Positions 1 to 6,641 of a stretch of DNA of 64,000 nucleotides are shown piece after piece. The stretch is from T3SED10-260 sp035363255 (GTDB lineage: Bacteria; Caldisericota; Caldisericia; UBA6126). How positions within the stretch are numbered: the stretch's first letter is position 1; every line of letters begins with the position of its first letter. Made by a program: the position numbers and the translations under genes. The stretch lies in the NCBI GenBank assembly GCA_035363255.1, contig DAOSES010000005.1, positions 1 through 64,000 on the forward strand, in the 5' to 3' direction. Below the pieces are notes generated by a model, which was not told the origin of the DNA, ran no database searches, and was given only the letters and a program-made list of their open reading frames with translations.

Positions 1-55
1 TGGTTTTAACTTAATCCTTTTTAGGCTTGACATGAACCATAGTATCTGACTCAAG

Positions 56-83
56 TTGATAGGTTTTTGTGTTTGATTATAAT
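56..83 (+). promoter_or_regulatory. Sigma-A type promoter of the first gene
   Basis: TTGATA at 56-61 and TATAAT at 78-83 are separated by 16 bases. This would start transcription near base 90, and the first gene starts at 127 behind a GGAG ribosome site at 116-119. The match to consensus is 11 of 12. Confidence 0.7.
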
Positions 84-126
84 GGCATCAAATTTGTAGG
101 TTGGTAACAAGTATTGGAGTTAGACT

Positions 127-489
127 ATGAAAGATAACCATCAAACGAAATTGAATGTGATTATAGTAATTACCTTGGGAGTTTTTGTTGCTTCGCTGCT
201 TCTCGTGTTTCTTGTGCTTAATATTCGCCAACAGCTTGCGCAAAGTCAGCCAAACCCTTCACTTCAAGGTGCTTCGATAAACGAAGAAAGTCAGGGAAAG
301 GAAAGTAAAGACCCCCCACCCGAAAGCACTGAAGAGGAAGAAAAAAGATTTGGGGTGTGGGAAATGCGGGAAGATGATCTTGAGAAGCTCTTGGAAGAAC
401 ATAATCGCAGAGAGGAAGAACTCAGGGAAATTACAGAGCGACTAGAGAAGGAAATAGAAAAACATAAAAATTCCCTAACACAACCTTAG
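127..489 (+). CDS. Small membrane-anchored protein with acidic coiled-coil tail
   Basis: I do not recognise the family of this 120-residue protein. Residues 10-32 are a single hydrophobic membrane segment after a short basic N-terminus, so the tail is probably outside the cell. Residues 45-70 are Ser/Pro/Glu rich and disordered. Residues 78-115 have the heptad-like, Glu/Lys/Arg-rich pattern of a coiled coil. The start is supported by GGAG 7 bases upstream and by the promoter at 56-83. The coiled coil after one membrane helix recalls division or spacer proteins of the FtsB/FtsL type, but no specific resemblance supports that role. It is followed by rpmB, which has its own promoter. Confidence 0.75.
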   Translation: MKDNHQTKLNVIIVITLGVFVASLLLVFLVLNIRQQLAQSQPNPSLQGASINEESQGKESKDPPPESTEEEEKRFGVWEMREDDLEKLLEEHNRREEELREITERLEKEIEKHKNSLTQP

Positions 490-532
490 GGTAAGTCTGG
501 AATTCAAACTTCCCTGGAACAAGCATTCCAAT

Positions 533-560
533 TTGACAGCTCAAGGCATAAACATATACT
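533..560 (+). promoter_or_regulatory. Promoter of rpmB
   Basis: TTGACA at 533-538 and TATACT at 555-560 with a 16-base spacer give a near-consensus housekeeping promoter. The predicted start near 567 leaves a leader of about 45 bases before rpmB. Confidence 0.75.
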
Positions 561-611
561 ATTTCTGTTTGTATGCTTTAGGTAGAAATGAAAAAAAGAG
601 GTATGTAAATC

Positions 612-806
612 ATGTCCAAACGATGTGAAGTATGTGGAAAAGGGCCATTGGTAGGATGCAATGTCAGCCATTCCAATGTCCACACCAAAAGAAGACTTCT
701 GCCCAATTTACAGCGCGTAAAAGTGCTGACAGCCAAAGGGCAGGTGTGCTATATGCGCATTTGCACTAAATGCCTGAAAGCCAGCAAAGTACAATTAGCT
801 GCTTAA
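612..806 (+). CDS. rpmB: 50S ribosomal protein L28
   Basis: This is a 64-residue L28, a component of the large ribosomal subunit. It starts MSKRCEVCGKGP and carries two Cys-x2-Cys pairs, one near residues 5-8 and one near 51-54, the zinc-binding (C+) form of L28. The conserved SHSNVHTKRR stretch follows the first pair. Length is normal for the zinc form (about 62-64). An AGAGG ribosome site lies about 10 bases before the ATG. It is promoted from 533-560 and is followed after 23 bases by a small winged-helix-like gene. Confidence 0.97.
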   Translation: MSKRCEVCGKGPLVGCNVSHSNVHTKRRLLPNLQRVKVLTAKGQVCYMRICTKCLKASKVQLAA

Positions 807-829
807 GCTAAATCCAACAAATACAGGCG

Positions 830-1090
830 ATGAGCGGCTTAAGCAAGGAAACGCGTATTCAGATTCTGCAATTCTTGTGGGATGCCGAAAAACAAAGTCC
901 CACAAGGATTGTAAGAGGCAACGAGCTCATGGAAAGCCTGCAAATTGATGAGTATGCTCTTGCGTCCAACCTTCGTCTTTTAAGTGATTTGAAATGGGTG
1001 CGTTTATTGAGCGCTGCTGTGGATGCGAAGGCATATGTTAAAATTACCGAATCCGGTTTGCGACAAATTGAAATTTTATCATGCGGATAA
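830..1090 (+). CDS. Small winged-helix-like protein
   Basis: This 86-residue protein is not a family I can name. Its layout resembles a winged-helix DNA-binding domain. An N-terminal helix is followed by a helix-turn-helix-like segment (about residues 30-52, with LMESLQIDEYALASNL) and then a beta wing ending in KITESGLRQIE, a phrasing typical of MarR/PadR-like wings. No effector or membrane part is present. The next gene, ogt, starts inside its 3' end, so the two are probably co-transcribed and translationally coupled. A regulatory role is inference. Confidence 0.6.
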   Translation: MSGLSKETRIQILQFLWDAEKQSPTRIVRGNELMESLQIDEYALASNLRLLSDLKWVRLLSAAVDAKAYVKITESGLRQIEILSCG

Positions 1091-1565
1091 CTTTGTACAT
1101 CCGCTCTTTTTAAGGTTTATTTTTACTCCCTCCTTTCTTGCTTCCTTGCATCTATCATTCAACGAAGAACTTGTCACATGTTCTACATCAGCTTTGCCTG
1201 TGGAGCAAAGGGATTATCCCCCTTGGCTCAACTCATTCATCTCTGAATTAAAAGCCTATCTCAATGGTGAAACAGTTTCTTTTTCCACGCCCTATCAATT
1301 TCTACCCAACAAAATGAAATGGCAAAAAGCCTGGGAAGCTTTGCAAGAGATCCCTTACGGGCAAACCGTGTCCTACAAAAACTATTCCCAGCGTATAGGA
1401 CTTAAAAATCCTCGAAATGCTGGCTGGGTGCTTTCGCAAAATCCTTTTCCTCTGATCTTTCCCTGCCATCGTGTGATACGATCTGATGGCTCCTTAGGGG
1501 GCTTTACTCCCGATCCAAACATCAAAAAATGGCTTCTAGACATGGAACAAGCAGCAAATGTATAA
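1023..1565 (+). CDS. ogt: Methylated-DNA--protein-cysteine methyltransferase
   Basis: This suicide DNA-repair protein moves an alkyl group from O6-alkylguanine to its own cysteine. The active-site PCHR is at residues 147-150 (Cys148). It is preceded by the helix-turn-helix wing region (IPYGQTVSYKNYSQRIGLKNPRNAG is recognisable in parts) and followed by GSLGGF. The N-terminal domain is short. No start codon lies between 1090 and the conserved core, so the start must be the ATG at 1023 or 1035, inside the upstream gene (overlap 56-68 bases), or a TTG near 1140. The first 20 residues look like read-through of the other frame. The next gene overlaps the last 8 bases. Confidence 0.88.
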   Translation: MRRHMLKLPNPVCDKLKFYHADNFVHPLFLRFIFTPSFLASLHLSFNEELVTCSTSALPVEQRDYPPWLNSFISELKAYLNGETVSFSTPYQFLPNKMKWQKAWEALQEIPYGQTVSYKNYSQRIGLKNPRNAGWVLSQNPFPLIFPCHRVIRSDGSLGGFTPDPNIKKWLLDMEQAANV

Positions 1566-2619
1566 AACCCCCCTTTTGTATCTCTTCATCCTTGCCTTTT
1601 TTCTGGTATCCCCTGGTCAAAAGCCAGTTCAATCTTCAGCAAGCCCTGAAAACATCTACCCTGGCAACTCTATTATTAAAATTAGCCAAAGCCAGGCGCA
1701 GGCTGAAAAAAACTACCAGCTTTGGTGTTTTGCAAATCAAACTATTGAGATATTTTTTTCTTCCCTTTCTCCCTCAGTGCTGTTTCATGCGAACGTATCT
1801 GAGGGTTTGGAGCAAAAACGCGAAGGTAATCAATTGATAATACGCTACTCCCCTCCCGAAGATCATTATCTCCAGTTTTGGCTCGAAGGCTCCTCTGAAA
1901 ATACTCCAATAAAGGTCAAGTACCTGGATCCCCACCAGGCATTTCTATCTTTTGCTCGAATGTATGCTCAATACAGCTATCCCTGGCAAAGACGTTTTTA
2001 TTTGGACTACTACATTACTCCCATTGAACGTAATCAGCGAAAATACCCCGATTCAGCCTACCAGGAGTCCTATCTCGTAAGACTTGGTGCGCCCTATTCC
2101 TGGGGAGGAAAGCAAGGTCTCACTACGATACATCAAAAACTTCGTCGCAACGGAGCAGTGGCTTGGTGGAGTGAGTATTATCAACGTAAAACTACGATGC
2201 ATCCTGTCAACCTCGATGCTTTCGAATCATGTTTCGATTACATACCTGGCCCTGAGAACCCTCAGTACTGGGCTGGTGTGGATTGTTCCGGTTTGCTTGA
2301 AATTGCCTGTGAGCTTTCGGGCTTGGTTTATAATTGGCGGGAGGCAAGTTTGATTGCTACTGGGGATTATCGAGGCTCTGCAAACTTCGCCCATATTCGA
2401 ACCGGAGATATCTTTATTCTTAAAAGGGATGGGATTGTAGTTCATTTCGGAATAATCTCCCGTAAGGGTCCTACCGTATCAAGCACTTCCATTATCCACA
2501 GTGCTTGGTTTACATCCTTCCGTTATAACACCAATGCTCTGCTAAAAGTAGCCGAAACTTCCCTGGGCGAATTTCGTAGTTTTTATACCTGGGAAATACG
2601 ACGATATCATGCGAGATAG
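1558..2619 (+). CDS. Secreted NlpC/P60-like cell-wall hydrolase
   Basis: This 353-residue protein has an N-terminal hydrophobic signal segment (residues 3-19). A poorly conserved, probably beta-rich region covers about 35-125. The C-terminal half has the papain-like NlpC/P60 pattern: APYSWGG at 178-184, VDCSG at 241-245 with nucleophile Cys243, RTGDIFI at 281-287, VVHFGII with His296, and a further IIHSA at 312-316. Such enzymes cut peptide bonds in peptidoglycan stem peptides. An insertion of about 50 residues, rich in Trp and Tyr, separates the WGG and DCSG motifs, which is longer than usual. It overlaps ogt by 8 bases and the next gene by 11, so the genes are coupled. Confidence 0.8.
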   Translation: MYKTPLLYLFILAFFLVSPGQKPVQSSASPENIYPGNSIIKISQSQAQAEKNYQLWCFANQTIEIFFSSLSPSVLFHANVSEGLEQKREGNQLIIRYSPPEDHYLQFWLEGSSENTPIKVKYLDPHQAFLSFARMYAQYSYPWQRRFYLDYYITPIERNQRKYPDSAYQESYLVRLGAPYSWGGKQGLTTIHQKLRRNGAVAWWSEYYQRKTTMHPVNLDAFESCFDYIPGPENPQYWAGVDCSGLLEIACELSGLVYNWREASLIATGDYRGSANFAHIRTGDIFILKRDGIVVHFGIISRKGPTVSSTSIIHSAWFTSFRYNTNALLKVAETSLGEFRSFYTWEIRRYHAR

Positions 2620-3781
2620 GTTTTTGCGTCCCAAACCTTTTCCCTGGTTCAAGTTATTTTTTTACCTCATCGGTTCCGCTCTTGCCAGCATTTCCATTGT
2701 AGTCCTTTTAAAAACGAGCTATCCAGGTTTCACTCCAAATGGAGCTTCCACTTCTCTTTCTTTGAACTCAAAAACCACTACTTCTCTCAAAATAAGATCA
2801 TATGAAGCTCTCCCCAAAGCCTCCGATAAACTAAGTTGGAGTCAAATGTTTCAAGTTCCCTGGGGGGAAGAAGCTCCCGCAGTGGGTGGAAGGGGCTATG
2901 ATCCTGGTTCTGGGAATGGGATTTCTGGAGGAGCTATGCCTTTAGAGCTTAGGATTGACAAGAAAGGTGACCTATATTTAGGCGATGGATATGGCCCAAG
3001 GATGTTGCAGTTTTCCAACACAGGGCGTTTACAAAAGGTGCTTGAATGGGATTTTCTCCGACCTTTGCATTTTTCCTCTTCTCGAGCTCTTTGTGGTTAT
3101 CGATGGGCAGTGGACTTTATGGGTCGCTGGCATATTTTAGACACTGAAAAACATCAAATTCATTACTATGACCAAAACGGACAATGGATTAAAAGTCATT
3201 CCATTGATCACTTTCTAAAGGATCGATTTCTTGTTCATGATGTCCATCCAGTATTGCAAGTTGCCGGGAAAGATCTTTATTTCCTGCAAGTCACCTTATC
3301 CGCAAAGGATGAATCTATCAAGACTGGAATGAATCAGATTCCTGTCTTAAACTACCAACAACAGGGTCTTTGGCTTAATGTTTGTGATGGTGAATACCAT
3401 ATTTCTGATATGTCTTATCTACCCATGGTTTATGGTTTGGATTCCTGGAGCATTTTAAATAAGCAAGACCAGTCGTTGATTATTCAACATGAAAGTTTAC
3501 TCAATAAACAATGGGTCGTGGATAAGCAATGGAGCTTGAAAGATTATCTTTCCCCAGGGGGGGATTTGATAGGAATCGACCATCAGGGAGTTTTATATCT
3601 CTGGTCAGGATCAAAACAAGTGCTTTGTTTGGATACTATCCATCATCAATACCAAATCTGGGATCTTCCCCAAGCTCAAGTTTATCATCCTGTTGCGGTG
3701 CATCCACAGGGAGGGCTTGTACTTTGCGCTGCTTCAGACCACTTCATCAGCTTTTATCGCATTCATTCTCTGGCAAAATAG
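2609..3781 (+). CDS. Membrane-anchored beta-propeller-like protein
   Basis: This 390-residue protein has an N-terminal membrane helix at about residues 14-36 that is not followed by a clear cleavage site, so it is probably an anchor. The extracellular part contains recurring blade-like strings, such as LRIDKKGDLYLGDG, VDFMGRWHILDTEKHQIHYYD, GIDHQGVLYLWSG and AVHPQGGLVLCA. These resemble NHL or six-bladed propeller repeats. A glycine-rich linker (about residues 92-112) precedes the propeller. No catalytic motif is seen. It is coupled to the NlpC-like hydrolase by an 11-base overlap, so it may act at the envelope with that enzyme. That link is inferred. Confidence 0.65.
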   Translation: MRDRFLRPKPFPWFKLFFYLIGSALASISIVVLLKTSYPGFTPNGASTSLSLNSKTTTSLKIRSYEALPKASDKLSWSQMFQVPWGEEAPAVGGRGYDPGSGNGISGGAMPLELRIDKKGDLYLGDGYGPRMLQFSNTGRLQKVLEWDFLRPLHFSSSRALCGYRWAVDFMGRWHILDTEKHQIHYYDQNGQWIKSHSIDHFLKDRFLVHDVHPVLQVAGKDLYFLQVTLSAKDESIKTGMNQIPVLNYQQQGLWLNVCDGEYHISDMSYLPMVYGLDSWSILNKQDQSLIIQHESLLNKQWVVDKQWSLKDYLSPGGDLIGIDHQGVLYLWSGSKQVLCLDTIHHQYQIWDLPQAQVYHPVAVHPQGGLVLCAASDHFISFYRIHSLAK

Positions 3782-3792
3782 CTTTCGGGTTC

Positions 3793-3820
3793 TTCTCAAG
3801 TTTTGGAATCTTGTTATAAT
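3793..3820 (+). promoter_or_regulatory. Promoter giving a leaderless GAF transcript
   Basis: TTCTCA at 3793-3798 and a perfect TATAAT at 3815-3820 are 16 bases apart. The ATG of the next gene begins at 3828, only 7 bases after the -10 box, which is the expected transcription start. No ribosome site is visible before that ATG. Confidence 0.5.
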
Positions 3821-3827
3821 AAGTCTC

Positions 3828-4304
3828 ATGAATGTTTCAAAAAAGAATATGCAGTTTTTGGAAAGAATTAAAGGGTGCATTTGTGGTGGCAACATCTGGA
3901 GGTATATGCTTTCTGATGTAGTATATGAAATAAAGCAAGCGTTTCCAAAGTATGGCTGGGTAGGAATATATCTCCTTGAGGACGATATGCTCATCCTCGA
4001 AACCTTTCTCGGCAAAGCTACCTCCCATACTCGAATACCCCTCGACAAGGGTATTTGCGGAGCCTCTGCCAGTCAGAAAAAAACGCTTGTTATCCAGGAC
4101 GTCAACAAAGACGATCGATATATCTCCTGTGATATTGCTGTCAAATCTGAATTGGTCGTTCCCATCATCCGAAACAACGAGGTATTAGGCGTTCTCGACA
4201 TAGACAGCAACCACCGCGATGCTTTCTCTGACGAAGAACGATATTTAATGGAACAAACTGTTGCTATGATGATTGATGCTTTTCCCAACATACGCAAACA
4301 ATAA
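3828..4304 (+). CDS. GAF-domain protein, free methionine-R-sulfoxide reductase-like
   Basis: This 158-residue single GAF domain matches the fRMsr family (E. coli YebR/MsrC type), which reduces free methionine-R-sulfoxide. The signature RIPLDKGICG (Cys77) is followed 24 residues later by ISCD (Cys101), then SELVVP and GVLDIDS. That spacing equals the distance between the second and third family cysteines (94 and 118 in E. coli). The first family cysteine, 10 residues before Cys77, is replaced by His67. Redox chemistry may therefore be altered, or the domain may be a sensor. The start at 3828 is chosen because residues encoded further upstream fall inside the previous gene; ATG 3849 is an alternative. 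Confidence 0.78.
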   Translation: MNVSKKNMQFLERIKGCICGGNIWRYMLSDVVYEIKQAFPKYGWVGIYLLEDDMLILETFLGKATSHTRIPLDKGICGASASQKKTLVIQDVNKDDRYISCDIAVKSELVVPIIRNNEVLGVLDIDSNHRDAFSDEERYLMEQTVAMMIDAFPNIRKQ

Positions 4305-4342
4305 AAATATTTTATAGCTTCTGTTTTAAGGCGGTGAATCTA

Positions 4343-6007
4343 GTGAGAAAATTGGTTTTATCCTTGTTGTTGCTTGCTTTGATCCTTTTTCCCTCTGTAT
4401 TTTCTGCTTTCTCGGTTCATTCCATGGATTCCAACACTCTTAAAACCATTAAAATATTGCCCATACTCCTCGATTTCAGCGATTTTCCCCGAATGCGCAC
4501 CGAACAGGAGATGTGGGATATGTTTTTTGCTTCCGACGCAGGAGCTCCCAGTTTGAGAAACTACTTCCTTGAAGTAACCGAAGGCCGATACGAATTTGCC
4601 CCCGGATCCTATGAAGTAGGCTCCTGGATGCGTATGCCCAAACGAAAGCAGGACTATGCCAAAGCAGAAACTCTGGAAGAACTCATGACCGATATGATGA
4701 GCATTTTACAAGCTCAGGGAGTATCTCTTAAAGAATATGATCAAAATGATGATGGCTATATCGATCATCTACTCCTCATACAATCAGGCGATCCCATTCG
4801 AATGGCGAATACTATCTTCTGGCTTCACAAATGGACCGTGCGAAGCTCTATTGGCTATGATGGTATAAAAATCAAAGACTACACTTTATCTGCGGAAGTT
4901 TTTCAAGCCGATAAGCTGGCTCCTCTCCACGGCATCTGCCACGAGTTTTGTCACGACCTGGGAGCCTGGGACCTTTATGACTATGACTACGACAGTCAGT
5001 ATGCGGTTGGTCCCTGGGATATCATGGCAGACAATCGTTCCAATTTTGGGCTTTCCGGTTTTACCCGTTTTTATTTGAATTGGCTTGAACCCATCGATAT
5101 TACCGAATCGGGCACTTACACTATCAATGCTCTTTGTTCCCAGGAGTCCAATCGTTTGTATCGTGTTCAACTTCCTGGAACCAAGGAATATTTTATTATT
5201 GAAAATCGTTTTCCTACTGGGGTGGATGCATGGTGGAAGGGGATCCCAGACAAGGGCTTGGTCGTGTATCACATCGACGGTAGCATACCTATCGCTCATC
5301 GTTTCAACGATGGACCCCCACGGTACAAAAACTTTGCAGTTTGGGTAGAGGACGCAGGAAACATCACTGGCAAAATCGATGCAGCTTTTTCATCGGAGGA
5401 TGCTCAAGATACCTTCACCCCTTATACCACGCCAAATAGTCGAGATTATGCAGACAAGTCAAAACCCAGCATCTTCATTACCGAGATCAGCTCCTCGGGT
5501 CCCAGCATGAGCTTCAAAATCGATTTAGTTTATGAAGAGCCCTGGCTGGAAGTTAATCCATCAAAACTCAGCTTTGGAGAAATCGAAAAAGGCAAAAAAC
5601 TTGCTCGTTCATTTCAACTCCAAAACAAGGGCACAAGCACCCTGCGATCCGAAATCACCACTGATTACAATTGGATCAAGCTTTCTGAATCCCTGGTTTT
5701 TGGAAATGAAGCGGAGCTTCAGGTCACAGTGGACACTTCCAACATGACCCTTGGTTTCAACCAGGGTACCATTGATATCAACTCCAATGGAGGCAAACGT
5801 AAAGTCAGCATTGAAGTTGAAGTAATTCGAAAATATGGCGATCTCAATGGAGACAACAAGGTGGACGACCAGGATTGGGCCGTTTTTCGAAGAGCTTATG
5901 GCAGCCGAAAGGGAGATCCAAACTACCAGACATCTGCCGATTTTAATAAAGATGAACTCATTAATCTTTTGGATTTACATATTTTTTCCGGGAATTATGT
6001 TCCCTGA
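4343..6007 (+). CDS. Secreted M6-type metalloprotease with C-terminal dockerin
   Basis: This protein of about 554 residues has a clear signal peptide (residues 2-22). The peptidase carries HEFCHDLGAWD (about 200-210), the HExxHxxGxxD zinc site of M6/immune-inhibitor-A-like peptidases, and before it an EF-like DQNDDGYID loop. A beta-sandwich of BACON or Ig-like type follows (about 401-492; LEVNPSKLSFGEIEKG). The last 57 residues are a dockerin-type calcium domain with two loops, GDLNGDNKVDDQDW and ADFNKDELINLLDL. GTG at 4343 has AAGG 12 bases upstream and is preferred; GTG at 4334 would add three residues. No cohesin is recognisable in the window, so the docking partner is unknown. Confidence 0.85.
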   Translation: MRKLVLSLLLLALILFPSVFSAFSVHSMDSNTLKTIKILPILLDFSDFPRMRTEQEMWDMFFASDAGAPSLRNYFLEVTEGRYEFAPGSYEVGSWMRMPKRKQDYAKAETLEELMTDMMSILQAQGVSLKEYDQNDDGYIDHLLLIQSGDPIRMANTIFWLHKWTVRSSIGYDGIKIKDYTLSAEVFQADKLAPLHGICHEFCHDLGAWDLYDYDYDSQYAVGPWDIMADNRSNFGLSGFTRFYLNWLEPIDITESGTYTINALCSQESNRLYRVQLPGTKEYFIIENRFPTGVDAWWKGIPDKGLVVYHIDGSIPIAHRFNDGPPRYKNFAVWVEDAGNITGKIDAAFSSEDAQDTFTPYTTPNSRDYADKSKPSIFITEISSSGPSMSFKIDLVYEEPWLEVNPSKLSFGEIEKGKKLARSFQLQNKGTSTLRSEITTDYNWIKLSESLVFGNEAELQVTVDTSNMTLGFNQGTIDINSNGGKRKVSIEVEVIRKYGDLNGDNKVDDQDWAVFRRAYGSRKGDPNYQTSADFNKDELINLLDLHIFSGNYVP

Positions 6008-6074
6008 ACAAGCTGAACCTCGACTGCTTTTTTCTGTGCTATCTCTGATTTTTTAGATAGTCATCCAAATCCCC

Positions 6075-6641
6075 ATGACCTCCCTTCATCGATCGCAGGA
6101 AACAAAGCTCATCCAAAGGTGTAAAAAGGGTGATGCTGAAGCCATGACGATCATCTATGAGTCCTTTAGCGAAGAGCTCCTACGCTCTGCTATTCTATTG
6201 TGTAAAAACTTGGACGATGCACAGGATATGGTGTCCCAGGCTTTTATCTTATTCTTTAAATCGATCGATCGGTTTAATACCGACTACCCCCTTCGACCCT
6301 GGTTGCATCGAATATTGAAAAATGAAGCTATGACTCTTTTTCAGAAACGAAGTCGAGGATTTGCATCCGAAGAAGATATAAAAATAAATTTAAATAGTTC
6401 TGAACCAAATGGGGAGGAAGAAGTATTTACTGCAGAGGAGACTAGATATTTAAAGGAGGCAATGGAGCAATTGAAGGAAGAAGAACGGTGGATACTTCAG
6501 GCATATTATTTTCAGGAATTGAGCATCAAAGATCTTGCCATAAGTCTTGAAATACCTGAAGGAACAGTAAAAAGCAGGTTATTTAATGCCCGTGCTTCTT
6601 TAGCCAAAAAAATACAAGCTCTAATGCAAAAACAACTATGA
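6075..6641 (+). CDS. ECF-type RNA polymerase sigma factor
   Basis: This 188-residue sigma-70 family factor has only regions 2 and 4. Region 2 spans about residues 20-92, with the typical LDDAQDMVSQAFILFF and RPWLHRILKNEA strings. A linker at 93-122 is Glu/Asn rich. Region 4 spans about 125-183, with the helix-turn-helix SIKDLAISLEIPEGTVKSRLFNAR. It recruits core polymerase to specific promoters. The stop overlaps the start of a zinc-finger membrane protein by 4 bases, the usual sigma/anti-sigma arrangement, and three further envelope genes follow without a gap. No convincing autoregulatory promoter could be recognised in the 67 bases upstream. Confidence 0.92.
   Translation: MTSLHRSQETKLIQRCKKGDAEAMTIIYESFSEELLRSAILLCKNLDDAQDMVSQAFILFFKSIDRFNTDYPLRPWLHRILKNEAMTLFQKRSRGFASEEDIKINLNSSEPNGEEEVFTAEETRYLKEAMEQLKEEERWILQAYYFQELSIKDLAISLEIPEGTVKSRLFNARASLAKKIQALMQKQL

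Noticed and set aside
6008..6074. Terminator or ECF autoregulatory promoter before the sigma factor
   Set aside because: CTATCT and AGATAG could pair over six bases but no T-run follows, and no convincing GGAAC/CGTC-type boxes are present at proper spacing.
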